The notes under the pieces were generated by a model. That model was not told where the DNA came from. It ran no database searches and saw nothing but the letters and a program-made list of their open reading frames with translations. The position numbers and the translations under genes are program-made. A DNA stretch of 64,000 nt from Allobosea sp. BK604 (GTDB taxonomy: Bacteria; Pseudomonadota; Alphaproteobacteria; Rhizobiales; Beijerinckiaceae), in contig NZ_SLZF01000011.1 of assembly GCF_004341515.1 (NCBI RefSeq), positions 62,001 through 126,000 of the forward strand. The letters are read 5' to 3'. Below, piece by piece: positions 16,635 to 25,204 of the stretch; position 1 is the first letter of the stretch; the number at the start of each line of letters is the position of its first letter.

Positions 16635-16665
16635 TGTCGTCTCCATCAGGTTTCGATGCAGACAA

Positions 16666-16692
16666 GACGAGACAGCCTCGCGCCGCGTGACA
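16666..16692 (-). promoter_or_regulatory. ECF41-type promoter of the CMD-sigma operon
   Basis: On the minus strand TGTCACG (-35), 16 bp, then CGTC (-10), about 30 bp before the CMD start. As I recall, ECF41 promoters have TGTCACA and CGTC at this spacing, so the operon is probably autoregulated. Confidence 0.7.
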
Positions 16693-16719
16693 TGGCGTCA
16701 GGAAATTTTTTCCAAGCCC

Positions 16720-17148
16720 TCAGGCGTGCTTCAGCGCCTCGCGGATCTTCTCGGCATTGGTCGCCAGCACCTCGGGCTTCTCCATCGCGCCGGTATGGGG
16801 CCTGAGCGCCACGCCCTCGAAGCGCGGCAGGACATGGACATGCAGATGGAAGACGACCTGGCCGCCGGCGGATTCGTTGAACTGCTGGACGGTGACGCCG
16901 TCGGCGGCGAAGGCCTTCCTCACCGCATGCGCGAGCTTTTGTGTGGTCTGCGCGACCGCATTCAGCACGTCGGGCGAGGCATCGAAGATGTTGCGGCACG
17001 CGGCCTTCGGGATGACCAGCGCATGACCATCGGCACGCGGCATGATGTCCATGATCGCGATGGTCGCTTCATCCTCATAGAGCTTCTGCGAGGGCAGCTC
17101 GCCGCGCAGGATCTTGGCGAAGACGTTCGAGGGATCATAGGCGGTCAT
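16720..17148 (-). CDS. HIT-family nucleotide hydrolase
   Basis: A 142-residue histidine-triad protein. The active-site motif is HLHVHVLPRF (His-phi-His-phi-His), preceded by FNESAGGQVV; the N-terminal half has NVFAKILRGELPSQKLYEDE and PRADGHALVIPK, as in HinT-like enzymes. The family hydrolyses purine nucleoside phosphoramidates or related AMP-lysyl bonds. It is complete, with normal length. It lies 60 bp downstream of the 265-residue unknown gene in the same direction, so it may be the distal member of the RidA-GDPD-DUF482 operon. Confidence 0.9.
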   Translation of the reverse strand: MTAYDPSNVFAKILRGELPSQKLYEDEATIAIMDIMPRADGHALVIPKAACRNIFDASPDVLNAVAQTTQKLAHAVRKAFAADGVTVQQFNESAGGQVVFHLHVHVLPRFEGVALRPHTGAMEKPEVLATNAEKIREALKHA

Positions 17149-17208
17149 GGCGGCGTCCGTCGGGTCGCGGAAAGGGTGGCGCAGCCTGTCGTCAGCTCGT
17201 GACCGGCG

Positions 17209-18006
17209 TCAAGGCCGCGATGGTGAGGAGCGCCCGTGCAGATTCTCGCCGAGCGGCAGCCGCTCCGCGATCTCGGCGTCGAGCACGAGGTCGTCGCGCG
17301 CGCCGAGCAGCCAGAGTTCGCGCGCCTCGAATCGGAGGAGTGGGGTCTCCCACCAGCGCGCCAGGATGTCGGCGAGCGCCGAGGCCTCGTCAGGATCGAG
17401 CTCATCGGTGAGGTTGTAGAGGCCGAGGACATAAAGGTCGGTCGTCGGCCGGCCCATGGCCGCCTGCAGCGTATGGATCGCGTTGGCGCCGGCGCGCCGC
17501 TCGGGATAGGCGCGCAGGTAGAGCCGGCCGCAATTGATATTGCCGGAGAAGAGCCCGCGCAGCTCGATGGTGAGCGGGCCGAATTCGGCGAGCGTCCGCC
17601 TTTGCTCGGCCGAGATGGCCGGCAATTCGCCGAGGCCGAGCGAGCCGCAGATCGTGGCGTGCAGCTTGCCGGCGCGCTCGGGCAGGATGTCCCAGGCGAT
17701 CTTGCCAGCGAAGGGGGCGGCCTTGAGCTCGCTTTCCAAGGCGAGGAAGGCGCCTGAGCGGCGCAGCGCCGCGTCTTCGACAGGCAGGACCAGCGAGTAG
17801 ACCGTGGGATGGCGGCCCATCTCGTAGAATTTTCCGTCCTGGCGCGGAATCACGCCGGGATGGCCGGGAGACACCAGAGGCAGATGCGCCAGCCGATAGG
17901 GCTCATCGAGCAGGAACGGGCTGCCTTGAACGAATGCTGTGCGGCTGCGCTGGTAGCCGAGCTCGGCATCGGTGCAGAGATCGAGCCTCGCGCCGCCATC
18001 ATGCAT
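17209..18006 (-). CDS. Uncharacterised 265-residue protein in the DUF482 operon
   Basis: I do not recognise this protein with confidence. It is soluble, with no signal or membrane segment. A central KLHATICGSLGLG motif resembles one HxT element of the 2H phosphoesterase (2'-5' RNA ligase-like) fold, and ELRGLFSGNINCGRLYLRAYPE looks like the following strand; a second HxT is not evident, so this is only a hint. It starts inside the end of the upstream DUF482 gene (8-bp overlap), so the two are co-translated. The codon pattern matches its neighbours, so it is a resident gene. Confidence 0.7.
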   Translation of the reverse strand: MHDGGARLDLCTDAELGYQRSRTAFVQGSPFLLDEPYRLAHLPLVSPGHPGVIPRQDGKFYEMGRHPTVYSLVLPVEDAALRRSGAFLALESELKAAPFAGKIAWDILPERAGKLHATICGSLGLGELPAISAEQRRTLAEFGPLTIELRGLFSGNINCGRLYLRAYPERRAGANAIHTLQAAMGRPTTDLYVLGLYNLTDELDPDEASALADILARWWETPLLRFEARELWLLGARDDLVLDAEIAERLPLGENLHGRSSPSRP

Positions 18007-19246
18007 CGTCGTTGCCCTTGCGGAACGGGCTCTCGGCCGCGAGCGCCTCCTGCGCGCTGGCGATATGGGCGTGCTCGTTGACGAGATAGTTGGCGACGGC
18101 GCGCCTCAGGCCACGATCGGCGAGGTAATGGGCCGAGTACGTGATGACGGGGCGATAGCCGCGCGCCAGCTTGTGCTCGCCCTGGGCCCCGGCTTCGACG
18201 CGGGCGAGCTTATGTGCGATCGCATAGTCGATGGCCTGGTGATAGCAGAGCTCGAAATGCAGGAAGGGATGATCCTCGATGCAGCCCCAGTTGCGGCCGT
18301 AGAGCGTGTTGGCACCGCGGAAATTGATGGCGCCCGCGATATAGCGTCCGGCGCGCCTGGCCATGACCAGCACGATGCGCTCGCCCATCGCCTCGCCGAC
18401 CGCCGAGAAGAAGCGGCGATTGAGATAGGGCCGTCCCCATTTGCGCGAGCCGGTATCCTGGTAGAAGGCGAAGAAATCGTCCCAGACCTTCTCCGTCAGG
18501 TCGGAGCCGGAGAGGACATCGACGGTGATGCCGGCTGACAGCGCCTCGCGTCGCTCGCGCTTCAGCGCCTTGCGCTTGCGCGAGGCGAGAACGCTGAGAA
18601 AATCGTCGTAGCTGCCGAAACCCTCGTTCTGCCAGTGGAATTGCAGGTCGCGGCGTTCGAGATAGCCGGCCTCGGTCAGGGCGGCGACATCGGGTCCCTG
18701 CGCGAAGGTGACATGGATCGAGGAGGCGTCGGTCTGGTCGCGCAAAGCCTCGAGCCCGGCGATCAGGCCGGCGCGCGCTTCGTCGGCGCGCGGGCCGTCC
18801 GCGACGAGCAGGCGCGGGCCGGTCGCGGGGGTGAACGGGGCCGAGACCTGGATCTTCGGGTAATAGCGCCCGCCGGCGCGCTCATAGGCGTCGGCCCAGC
18901 TATGGTCGAAGACATATTCGCCCTGGCTGTGGCTTTTCAGGAAGCTCGGCGTCGCCCCGAGCAGCCGGTCATCCGCCGCATCCTCGACCAGGAGATAGGC
19001 CGGCGACCAGCCGGATCGGCCACCGATGCAGCCGCTTTCCTCCAGCGCGCGCAGAAAAGCGTGAGATACGAAAGGGTTGTCAGTGTCGAGCTGAGACAGC
19101 GAATCAACTGGCTCACAGCTTGATTCAAGCGAGCCGGACGTTCCGGCCCGCGGGTTGGCGCAAGCGTCCCAGGCGCTGGCCGGGATGGCTTTCAGCGAGG
19201 TCGCGACCCGGACCCTGAGGTCGCTGCGATCGCGGATCTCGCTCAA
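17999..19246 (-). CDS. DUF482/FemAB-like GNAT-fold acyltransferase
   Basis: A 415-residue protein of the DUF482 (peptidogalycan biosynthesis/FemAB-like) family, a double GNAT fold. Typical stretches are NPFVSHAFLRALEESGCIG, YVFDHSWADAYERAGGRYYPKIQVSAPFTPATGPRLL, the basic SRKRKALKRERREA, and FYQDTGSRKWGRPYLNRRFF near the C-terminal active site. The family is thought to transfer an aminoacyl or acyl group; the substrate is not known to me. It starts with TTG overlapping the GDPD stop (TTGA). No better in-frame start exists nearby, and the coupling supports it. Confidence 0.85.
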   Translation of the reverse strand: MSEIRDRSDLRVRVATSLKAIPASAWDACANPRAGTSGSLESSCEPVDSLSQLDTDNPFVSHAFLRALEESGCIGGRSGWSPAYLLVEDAADDRLLGATPSFLKSHSQGEYVFDHSWADAYERAGGRYYPKIQVSAPFTPATGPRLLVADGPRADEARAGLIAGLEALRDQTDASSIHVTFAQGPDVAALTEAGYLERRDLQFHWQNEGFGSYDDFLSVLASRKRKALKRERREALSAGITVDVLSGSDLTEKVWDDFFAFYQDTGSRKWGRPYLNRRFFSAVGEAMGERIVLVMARRAGRYIAGAINFRGANTLYGRNWGCIEDHPFLHFELCYHQAIDYAIAHKLARVEAGAQGEHKLARGYRPVITYSAHYLADRGLRRAVANYLVNEHAHIASAQEALAAESPFRKGNDDA

Positions 19247-20007
19247 GGCCGGAAGCCCTCGAAGACCATCTGGTCGGCATTGAGTTTCGAGCGCTCGCGA
19301 TCTTCCGGCGTGCGCACGGTCCAGCCTGTCACCGGCAGGCCAAGCCCCTTCTGGCAGAGGAAGGGGGCGGCGCTCGGCAGGTCCGACACTTTCCAGGACA
19401 GGAAGTCCGGCCGGCTCTCGTTGAAATGCAGCAGGTTGGCGAGCGCGTGCTTCTGCGTGGCATCGAGGCCGACATAGTCCTGGTAGGAATAGTCGTTCAT
19501 CGCGACGATGCCGCGCGGCAGCGTCGGCGCCAGCGCCCGCAGCGAGGCGATGATGGCGGGATCGAAGGATTCGAGCACGATCGGCTGGCCGGCCCGCTGC
19601 TTGACCAGCTCGACAGTACGACGGGTCAGCGCGAGATCGCCGTTGAAGCTGCTCTTGATCTCGATCACCAGCGGCACGCGGCCGGCGACGCGGTCGAGCA
19701 GTTCGGTCAGCGTCGGGATGCGGTCCTTGCCGCCCTTGAGCGTGATGGCGCCAAGCTCGGCCGCCGTCCTTGCATTGAGATTGCCGGTCTCTTCCGTCAG
19801 CCGGTCGAGCACGAAATCATGGAAGACCATGGCTTCGCCATCGGCACTGAGCTGCACGTCGCATTCGATGCCGAAGCGGCCGGCAATGGCAGCGTCGGCG
19901 GCCGAGAGCGAATTCTCGACCACGCCATTGGCGAGGTCATGCAAGCCGCGATGGGCGATCGGCCGCGCGACGAGCCAGTCGAGCGAGGGCCGGGTGGAGC
20001 TCTGCAT
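19243..20007 (-). CDS. Cytoplasmic glycerophosphodiester phosphodiesterase
   Basis: A 254-residue GDPD-family TIM barrel that hydrolyses glycerophosphodiesters to glycerol-3-phosphate and an alcohol. The conserved front is PIAHRGLHDLANGVVENSLSAADAAIAGRFGIECDVQLSADGEAMVFHDFVLDRLT: HRG, the ExD metal pair and the catalytic HD are all present. No signal peptide is seen, so it acts in the cytoplasm. The open frame continues far upstream through the RidA gene; the ATG at 20007 overlaps the RidA stop by one base, the expected operon start. Confidence 0.92.
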   Translation of the reverse strand: MQSSTRPSLDWLVARPIAHRGLHDLANGVVENSLSAADAAIAGRFGIECDVQLSADGEAMVFHDFVLDRLTEETGNLNARTAAELGAITLKGGKDRIPTLTELLDRVAGRVPLVIEIKSSFNGDLALTRRTVELVKQRAGQPIVLESFDPAIIASLRALAPTLPRGIVAMNDYSYQDYVGLDATQKHALANLLHFNESRPDFLSWKVSDLPSAAPFLCQKGLGLPVTGWTVRTPEDRERSKLNADQMVFEGFRP

Positions 20008-20480
20008 CAGGCGATCTCGAACATGGCTTCGACCTCGACCGCGGCATCGGCCGGCAATTCGGCGACGCCGACGGTCGAGCGGGCATGGCGGCCGCGCTCG
20101 CCGAGGACCTGCACCATCAGGTCGGAGGCGCCATTCATGATCGCGGGCAGGGCGGAGAAATGCGGCGCGGCATTGATGAAGCCGCCGAGGCGGACGCAGC
20201 GCTTGATCCGTTCGAGATCGCCGCCGAGCGCCGCCTTGGCCTGCGCGAGCACGTTGATGGCGCAGAGTCGCGCGGCTTCCAGCCCGGCCTCGTTGAAGAT
20301 TTCGGCGCCGAGCTTGCCCTTGTGGCTGTCGGCGAGCTTGCCGTCGAGCCCGAAGCAGATCTGGCCGGAGATCACCAGGAGATTGCCGGTGATGACATAG
20401 GGGACATAATTCGCCACGGCCGCCGGCGGGGTCGGCAAGGTGATGCCCAGGGCGGCGAGATTGGCTTCGATCTGGCTCAT
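20007..20480 (-). CDS. RidA family protein (YjgF/UK114)
   Basis: A 157-residue RidA-type protein. RidA enzymes hydrolyse reactive imines and enamines made by PLP enzymes such as threonine dehydratase. The signature NYVPYVITGNLLVISGQICFG is present, and the terminal ARSTVGVAELPADAAVEVEAMFEI contains the catalytic Arg. At about 155 residues it belongs to the longer RidA subgroup rather than the 128-residue archetype. It is the first gene of a tightly overlapped operon: RidA, GDPD, DUF482, the 265-residue unknown and possibly HIT. Confidence 0.9.
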   Translation of the reverse strand: MSQIEANLAALGITLPTPPAAVANYVPYVITGNLLVISGQICFGLDGKLADSHKGKLGAEIFNEAGLEAARLCAINVLAQAKAALGGDLERIKRCVRLGGFINAAPHFSALPAIMNGASDLMVQVLGERGRHARSTVGVAELPADAAVEVEAMFEIA

Positions 20481-20705
20481 CGGGTCGGGCTCCGGGGGCG
20501 GGTCGGGATGCTGAAGCCGGTTCGGCTATCGGCGCGGCGATTGCATCTCTTACATGGCCGATGGACCGGTCTGCCGCAAGCGCGGGCAAGGTCTTGGCCG
20601 GGTTGCGTGCAATGTGCTTTCGCTCACGTTTCGCTGATGCTGCTTCATGCCATGTTTGCGCCATTGCCGCATTGCACTAGGGTCGTCGAGTGACGCATCA
20701 GGACG

Positions 20706-21557
20706 ATGAATCTCATGATCAGAAGCGGTTCCCGCCTTGCCGGTTCGACGAGTGTTGCAATCCTGCTCCTGGCCTCGGGGTTCGGCGCCCGGGCCGAGGA
20801 CAAGCCGGCCGACCGGGTCGTGCTGGTACCGCACCGGGCGGTCTATGATCTCGTGCTCGACAACAGCAAGGCGGCGAAGAATGTCGAGGCGGCGCGCGGG
20901 CGCATCGCCTTCGACTTCACGGGCGATGCCTGCGAGGGCTACGCGCTGTCCTTCCGCCAGGTGACGCAGCTCACCAGCGAGGGCGGGCCGCGCACGATCG
21001 ATGCGCGCACCACCAGCTTCGAGGCCGGCGACGGCCAGAGCTACCGCTTCAAGACCGAGAGTTCCGCGACCGGTTCGCCGGCCGAGATCGTCGACGGTAC
21101 TGCGAGCAAGGAAGGCGCGGGCTACGAGATCACGCTCAAGGCGCCGAAGGCCGAGACGCATCGCGAGGCCAAGGACGCGCTCTTCCCGAACGCGCAGATG
21201 AAGGGCGTCATCCAGGCGGCGCGCGCCGGGCAGCACACCTACAATGTCCGGCTCTATGACGGCGCCAATAGCGGCAAGGAGGTCTATGACACGCTCTCGG
21301 TGATCGGGAAGCGGATCGAGACCCCGCCGACCGAGGAGCCCCTGAAGCGCCCCGAATTCGAGAAGCTGGCGCGCTGGCCGGTCACCATCTCCTATTTCAA
21401 GGTCGGCTCCGACCAGGACACGCCGAATTACACGATCTCGTTCGAGCTCTACGAGAACGGCGTCACCGGCGCGGTGAAGATGGACTATGGCAGCTTCGCG
21501 CTGCGCGGCACGCTCACGCGTCTGGATCTTCTGCCTCAACAGGCTTGCGCGAAATAG
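20706..21557 (+). CDS. eipB: EipB-type cell envelope integrity protein (DUF1849)
   Basis: A 283-residue secreted protein. The N-terminus is a signal peptide (STSVAILLLASGFGARAE). The mature part has the DUF1849 pattern: VPHRAVYDLVLDNSKAAKNVEAARGRIAFDFTGDACEGYALSFRQVTQL and YFKVGSDQDTPNYTISFELYENGV. The mature protein has only two Cys, C76 and C281, at the positions that form a stabilising disulfide in Brucella EipB. EipB is a periplasmic spiral beta-barrel needed for envelope integrity, and is restricted to Hyphomicrobiales. Its 3' end overlaps the convergent dinB end by 44 bp. Confidence 0.88.
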   Translation: MNLMIRSGSRLAGSTSVAILLLASGFGARAEDKPADRVVLVPHRAVYDLVLDNSKAAKNVEAARGRIAFDFTGDACEGYALSFRQVTQLTSEGGPRTIDARTTSFEAGDGQSYRFKTESSATGSPAEIVDGTASKEGAGYEITLKAPKAETHREAKDALFPNAQMKGVIQAARAGQHTYNVRLYDGANSGKEVYDTLSVIGKRIETPPTEEPLKRPEFEKLARWPVTISYFKVGSDQDTPNYTISFELYENGVTGAVKMDYGSFALRGTLTRLDLLPQQACAK

Positions 21558-22872
21558 CCGAGGAGGGGCGCTGCGGCGCCCTGAGGCTCAGGCCCCGGCC
21601 GATCGCGGCGTCGCCGAACTTGGCGCGCAGCGCATCGAGTGCGCCCTCCATCGCCTTCAGCTTCGGCGTCGCGATATCGGCGAGGTCGCCACGGTCGGCC
21701 TCTTCCGGGGCGCTGAAATCGCTGGCGCCGATGCCGATCAGCCGGTAGCGCGGGCCGGTGCATTCGCGCCTCAACAGGTCGCGACCGGCGCCGAACAGCC
21801 GTGCGGCGAGTTGCGTCGGCTCCGGCAGGCGGCTGGCTCGCGTGATGATGTGGAAATCGGCGGTCTTGAGCTTCAGGGTGATGGTCCGGCCCGCAAGCTG
21901 CTGCGCCTTCAGCCGTTTCGAGGTCTTCTCGCAGAGCCGCCAGAGGATCGGCTCGAGCTCTTCGAAGCTCGAGAGATCGACATCGAGCGTCGTCTCGCTG
22001 GAGATGCTCTTGGTCTCGTGGTCCGGCGTCACCTTGCGCTGGTCGATGCCGTTGGCAAGGTCCCTGAGCCGCGGCCCGTCCTTGCCGGCGAGGCGGAACA
22101 GCTTCTCGACCGGCGCCTCGCGCAGATCGCCGATCAGCCTGAAGCCCGCCTCGGACAGTTTTGCGGCGCTGACGGCTCCGATGCCGGGGATGAGCGAGAT
22201 CGGCTTGTCCGCCAGGAAGGCGACGGCCTCGGCCTGGCCGATGATCGAGAAGCCGCGCGGCTTGTCGAGATCGGAGGCGACCTTGGCGAGGAATTTGGCA
22301 TAGGACAGCCCGACCGAGATGGTGATGCCGATCTCGTCCTCGATCTTCCTGGCAAAGCGCGCCAGCGTCACGGCCGGGCTGGCATGGTGCAGCAGCTGCG
22401 TGCCGGTGAGATCGAGGAAAGCCTCGTCGATCGAGAGCGGCTCGACCAGCGGCGTCAGCTCCTGCATCAGCCGGCGGACCTGGCGGCCGACCGCGACATA
22501 TTTCTGCATGTCGGGCTTGATCACGATCGCATCGGGACAGGCCTTCAGCGCCTTGAACATCGGCATGGCCGAGCGCACGCCATAGGTGCGGGCGATATAG
22601 CAGCAGGTCGAGACCACGCCGCGCTTGCCGCCGCCGATGATGACCGGCTTGTCGAGCAAGGACGGGTCGTCGCGCTTCTCGATCGTGGCGTAGAAGGCGT
22701 CGCAATCGATATGGGCCAGGCTGAGCGTGTCTCGCTCGGGATGGCTGACCAGCCGTGGCGAGCCGCAGGCGCGGCAGCGCTGTGCCGGCCCGCTTTCGCC
22801 GTCATCGTCGGTGAGGCAGTCGCGGCAGAGCGCGCGCCGGCCGAACAGGCGCTGCTGCCGTGATACGCTCAC
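21514..22872 (-). CDS. dinB: DNA polymerase IV with N-terminal zinc ribbon
   Basis: A 452-residue Y-family translesion polymerase. Before the catalytic part lies a CRDCLTDDDG...RCRACGSPRLV double CxxC, a probable zinc ribbon typical of the longer alphaproteobacterial DinB form. The palm begins LAHIDCDAFYATIEKRDDPSLLDKPVIIGGG with the first catalytic Asp, and PLSIDEAFLDLTGT supplies the SIDE acidic pair. The helix-hairpin-helix ISLIPGIGAVSAAKL and little-finger domain follow. No beta-clamp motif is obvious at the C-terminus. It starts with GTG overlapping the upstream DUF3572 stop (GTGA) and converges on eipB with 44 bp of overlapping coding sequence. Confidence 0.93.
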   Translation of the reverse strand: MSVSRQQRLFGRRALCRDCLTDDDGESGPAQRCRACGSPRLVSHPERDTLSLAHIDCDAFYATIEKRDDPSLLDKPVIIGGGKRGVVSTCCYIARTYGVRSAMPMFKALKACPDAIVIKPDMQKYVAVGRQVRRLMQELTPLVEPLSIDEAFLDLTGTQLLHHASPAVTLARFARKIEDEIGITISVGLSYAKFLAKVASDLDKPRGFSIIGQAEAVAFLADKPISLIPGIGAVSAAKLSEAGFRLIGDLREAPVEKLFRLAGKDGPRLRDLANGIDQRKVTPDHETKSISSETTLDVDLSSFEELEPILWRLCEKTSKRLKAQQLAGRTITLKLKTADFHIITRASRLPEPTQLAARLFGAGRDLLRRECTGPRYRLIGIGASDFSAPEEADRGDLADIATPKLKAMEGALDALRAKFGDAAIGRGLSLRAPQRPSSAISRKPVEAEDPDA

Positions 22873-23159
22873 AGGTCATCGCCGGCGGGAGGGCCGGCAA
22901 GAGATTCGCGCGCCCGCATCACGATTTCAGGATTCAGGCTTAAATTTCCGGCAAATTCCAGCAGCAGTGATTCGTTGCCGCAAAGATGGTCGAGCACGGC
23001 GGCGAGGAAGCCCGGTTCGCTCGCCGCTGCGCGCAACGTGTCGGGCCCGAGCCCGGTTGCGGCCAAAAACGGCTCCAATCGCTCGGGTTCGGCGGCAAGA
23101 AAGCCGAGCGCGCGCAGCGCGAGGGTGTCGGGATCGGGGTATGCAGTCGAGCGTGACAT
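22869..23159 (-). CDS. DUF3572 family protein
   Basis: A 96-residue small protein: PDTLALRALGFLAAEPERLEPFLAATGLGPDTLRAAASEPGFLAAVLDHLCGNESLLLEFAGN. This matches the DUF3572 family, found in Alphaproteobacteria beside dinB and divK, with no known function. A longer frame begins at 23315, but only this part has family character, so the ATG at 23159 is chosen. It overlaps the dinB start by four bases and is the first gene of a two-gene operon; it is divergent from divK. Confidence 0.85.
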   Translation of the reverse strand: MSRSTAYPDPDTLALRALGFLAAEPERLEPFLAATGLGPDTLRAAASEPGFLAAVLDHLCGNESLLLEFAGNLSLNPEIVMRARESLAGPPAGDDL

Positions 23160-23407
23160 GGGCGGCCCAGGCGATAATTCGGTTTGCGTTTCGTCAACAG
23201 CTGGCGTGCTAGAGCAGTATACGAAACCGTGGAGCCGGTTCTTCGCAAGAATGCTGCTCCAACATTTGAACGGGAGGCGGCTTCCGATTTCCGACGGCAT
23301 CGCACGGGATGCCATTCGAAATCATCCGGCGCCCGACATCATCGAACGAGGCTGCCAGCTTGGGAAGCCCGAACCGGCAGCAAGCGTCAGATCGCGGAGG
23401 AGGCGGC

Positions 23408-23779
23408 ATGGCGAAGACAGTACTGATCGTCGAGGACAACGAGCTCAACATGAAGCTCTTCAACGATCTGCTCGAAGCGCATGGCTATGCGACGCTGAAG
23501 ACCGCCGACGGTATCGAGGCGATCGAGCTCGCGCGCACGCATCATCCCGACCTGATCCTGATGGATATCCAGCTGCCCGAAGTTTCGGGCCTGGAGGTCA
23601 CCAAATGGATCAAGGAGGATGATGCGCTGAAATCGATCCCCGTGATCGCGGTCACCGCCTTCGCGATGAAGGGCGACGAGGAACGGATCCGGGAGGGCGG
23701 CTGCGAGGCCTATCTCTCGAAGCCGATCTCGGTAGCCAAATTCCTGGAGACCGTCCGCGCCTATGCCGGCGCAGCCTGA
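23408..23779 (+). CDS. divK: DivK, single-domain response regulator
   Basis: DivK carries cell-fate phosphorylation signals from PleC/DivJ to the CtrA pathway. The 123-residue receiver is intact: acidic pocket ED near residue 10 (VLIVEDNELNMKLFNDLL), the phosphoacceptor Asp in LILMDIQLPEVSGLEVTKWIK, the Thr switch in IPVIAVTAFAMKGDEERI, and the invariant Lys in AYLSKPISVAKFLETV. ELNMKLF and the DIQLPEVSG stretch are strongly DivK-like. GGAGG precedes the ATG at 23408. pleD follows 18 bp downstream. Confidence 0.95.
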   Translation: MAKTVLIVEDNELNMKLFNDLLEAHGYATLKTADGIEAIELARTHHPDLILMDIQLPEVSGLEVTKWIKEDDALKSIPVIAVTAFAMKGDEERIREGGCEAYLSKPISVAKFLETVRAYAGAA

Positions 23780-23797
23780 ACAGCCGAAAGCCTACCC

Positions 23798-25174
23798 ATG
23801 TCCGCGCGCGTCCTGGTCGTCGACGACATCCTGATCAACGTCAAACTGCTCGAAGCGAAGCTGTCGGCCGAGTATTTCGATGTCGTCTCGGCGCTGAACG
23901 GGCCCGATGCCCTGGCGATCTGCGAGCGCGGCGAGGCCGATATCGTGCTGCTCGACGTGATGATGCCGGGCATGAACGGGTTCGAGGTCTGCCGCCGTCT
24001 GAAGAGCGGCCCAACCACGGCGCATATCCCGGTGGTGATGGTGACGGCGCTCGACCAGCCGAGCGACCGGCTCAAGGGGCTCGATGCCGGCGCCGACGAT
24101 TTCCTGACCAAGCCACTCGACGACACCGCGCTTTTCGCCCGGGTGCGCAGCCTTGTGCGGCTGAAATCGGTGACCGACGAATTGCGTAATCGCGCGCTCG
24201 CCTCACGCCGGCTCGGCATTGCCGATCCGCTGGCGGCGGCGGCGTCCGAGACCGGGTTGAACGGCAAGATCCTGCTGATCGAGGATCGGCCATCAGCCTG
24301 CGAGCGGCTGTCGAGCGCGCTGTCGGCCTTCCATTCGGTCGAGGCCGAGGCCGATCCGCATCAGGCTTTGGTCAAGGCGGCCGAGGGCGACTATGAGGCC
24401 GTGCTCGTCAGCCTCGACCTGCAGGACCATGACGGGCTCAGGCTGTGCAGCCAGCTGCGCTCGCTGGAGCGCACGCGCGACGTGCCTGTGCTGATGCTGG
24501 GCGAAGCCGAAGACCGGGCCCGCATCCTGCGCGGCCTCGAGATCGGTGCGCATGATTTCCTCGTCAGGCCGGTCGACCGCAACGAGTTGCTCGCCCGCGT
24601 GCGCACGCAGGTGCGCCGCAAGCGCTTCACCGAGAAGCTGCGCGACAGCGTGCAGTCCTCGATGGAAATGGCCGTGATGGACCAACTCACCGGCCTGCAT
24701 AACCGGCGCTACCTCGACACGCGCATGGCGGCTCTATTCGAGGAATCCGTGCTGCGGGCGCGCTCGCTGGCACTGCTCGTGCTCGATGTCGATCGCTTCA
24801 AGCGGGTCAATGACAGCTGGGGCCATGATGCCGGAGACGAGGTGCTGCGAGAATTCGCCGACCGCGTCCGGGCCTGCACGCGCGGGATCGATCTCGTGGC
24901 GCGCATGGGCGGGGAGGAGGTCGTGGTCGTGCTGCCCGACACCACGCTCGAAGCCGCCCACGCGGTTGCCGAGCGCATCCGCGAACGGGTCGAGGCCGAG
25001 CCGTTCGGCATCCACCGCAACACGCGCTCGATCTCGGTGACGGTCTCGATCGGTGTCGCCAGCCGCCGTGCCGGCGATGCCTATCCGGCGGAGATGGCCA
25101 AGCGCGCGGATGACGCGCTCTACCGGGCCAAGGAGAGCGGACGCAATCGCGTCATCGTCGCCAGCGCGGCTTAA
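23798..25174 (+). CDS. pleD: PleD, diguanylate cyclase response regulator
   Basis: A 458-residue protein with REC-REC-GGDEF architecture. REC1 (about 1-120) has DD and LLDVMMPGMNGFEV with the phosphoacceptor Asp. REC2 (about 155-275) is the dimerisation adaptor, with a Leu-rich SLDLQDHDGLRL where the acceptor is less standard. The cyclase starts DQLTGLHNRRYLDTR and has RMGGEEVVVVLP as the active site. A GGEE(F/V) site is compatible with activity, as in Caulobacter PleD. It makes cyclic-di-GMP during the motile-to-sessile transition and is co-transcribed with divK. Confidence 0.95.
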   Translation: MSARVLVVDDILINVKLLEAKLSAEYFDVVSALNGPDALAICERGEADIVLLDVMMPGMNGFEVCRRLKSGPTTAHIPVVMVTALDQPSDRLKGLDAGADDFLTKPLDDTALFARVRSLVRLKSVTDELRNRALASRRLGIADPLAAAASETGLNGKILLIEDRPSACERLSSALSAFHSVEAEADPHQALVKAAEGDYEAVLVSLDLQDHDGLRLCSQLRSLERTRDVPVLMLGEAEDRARILRGLEIGAHDFLVRPVDRNELLARVRTQVRRKRFTEKLRDSVQSSMEMAVMDQLTGLHNRRYLDTRMAALFEESVLRARSLALLVLDVDRFKRVNDSWGHDAGDEVLREFADRVRACTRGIDLVARMGGEEVVVVLPDTTLEAAHAVAERIRERVEAEPFGIHRNTRSISVTVSIGVASRRAGDAYPAEMAKRADDALYRAKESGRNRVIVASAA

Positions 25175-25204
25175 AGCCAGCCACCGACACCCATGGCGGG
25201 TGGC

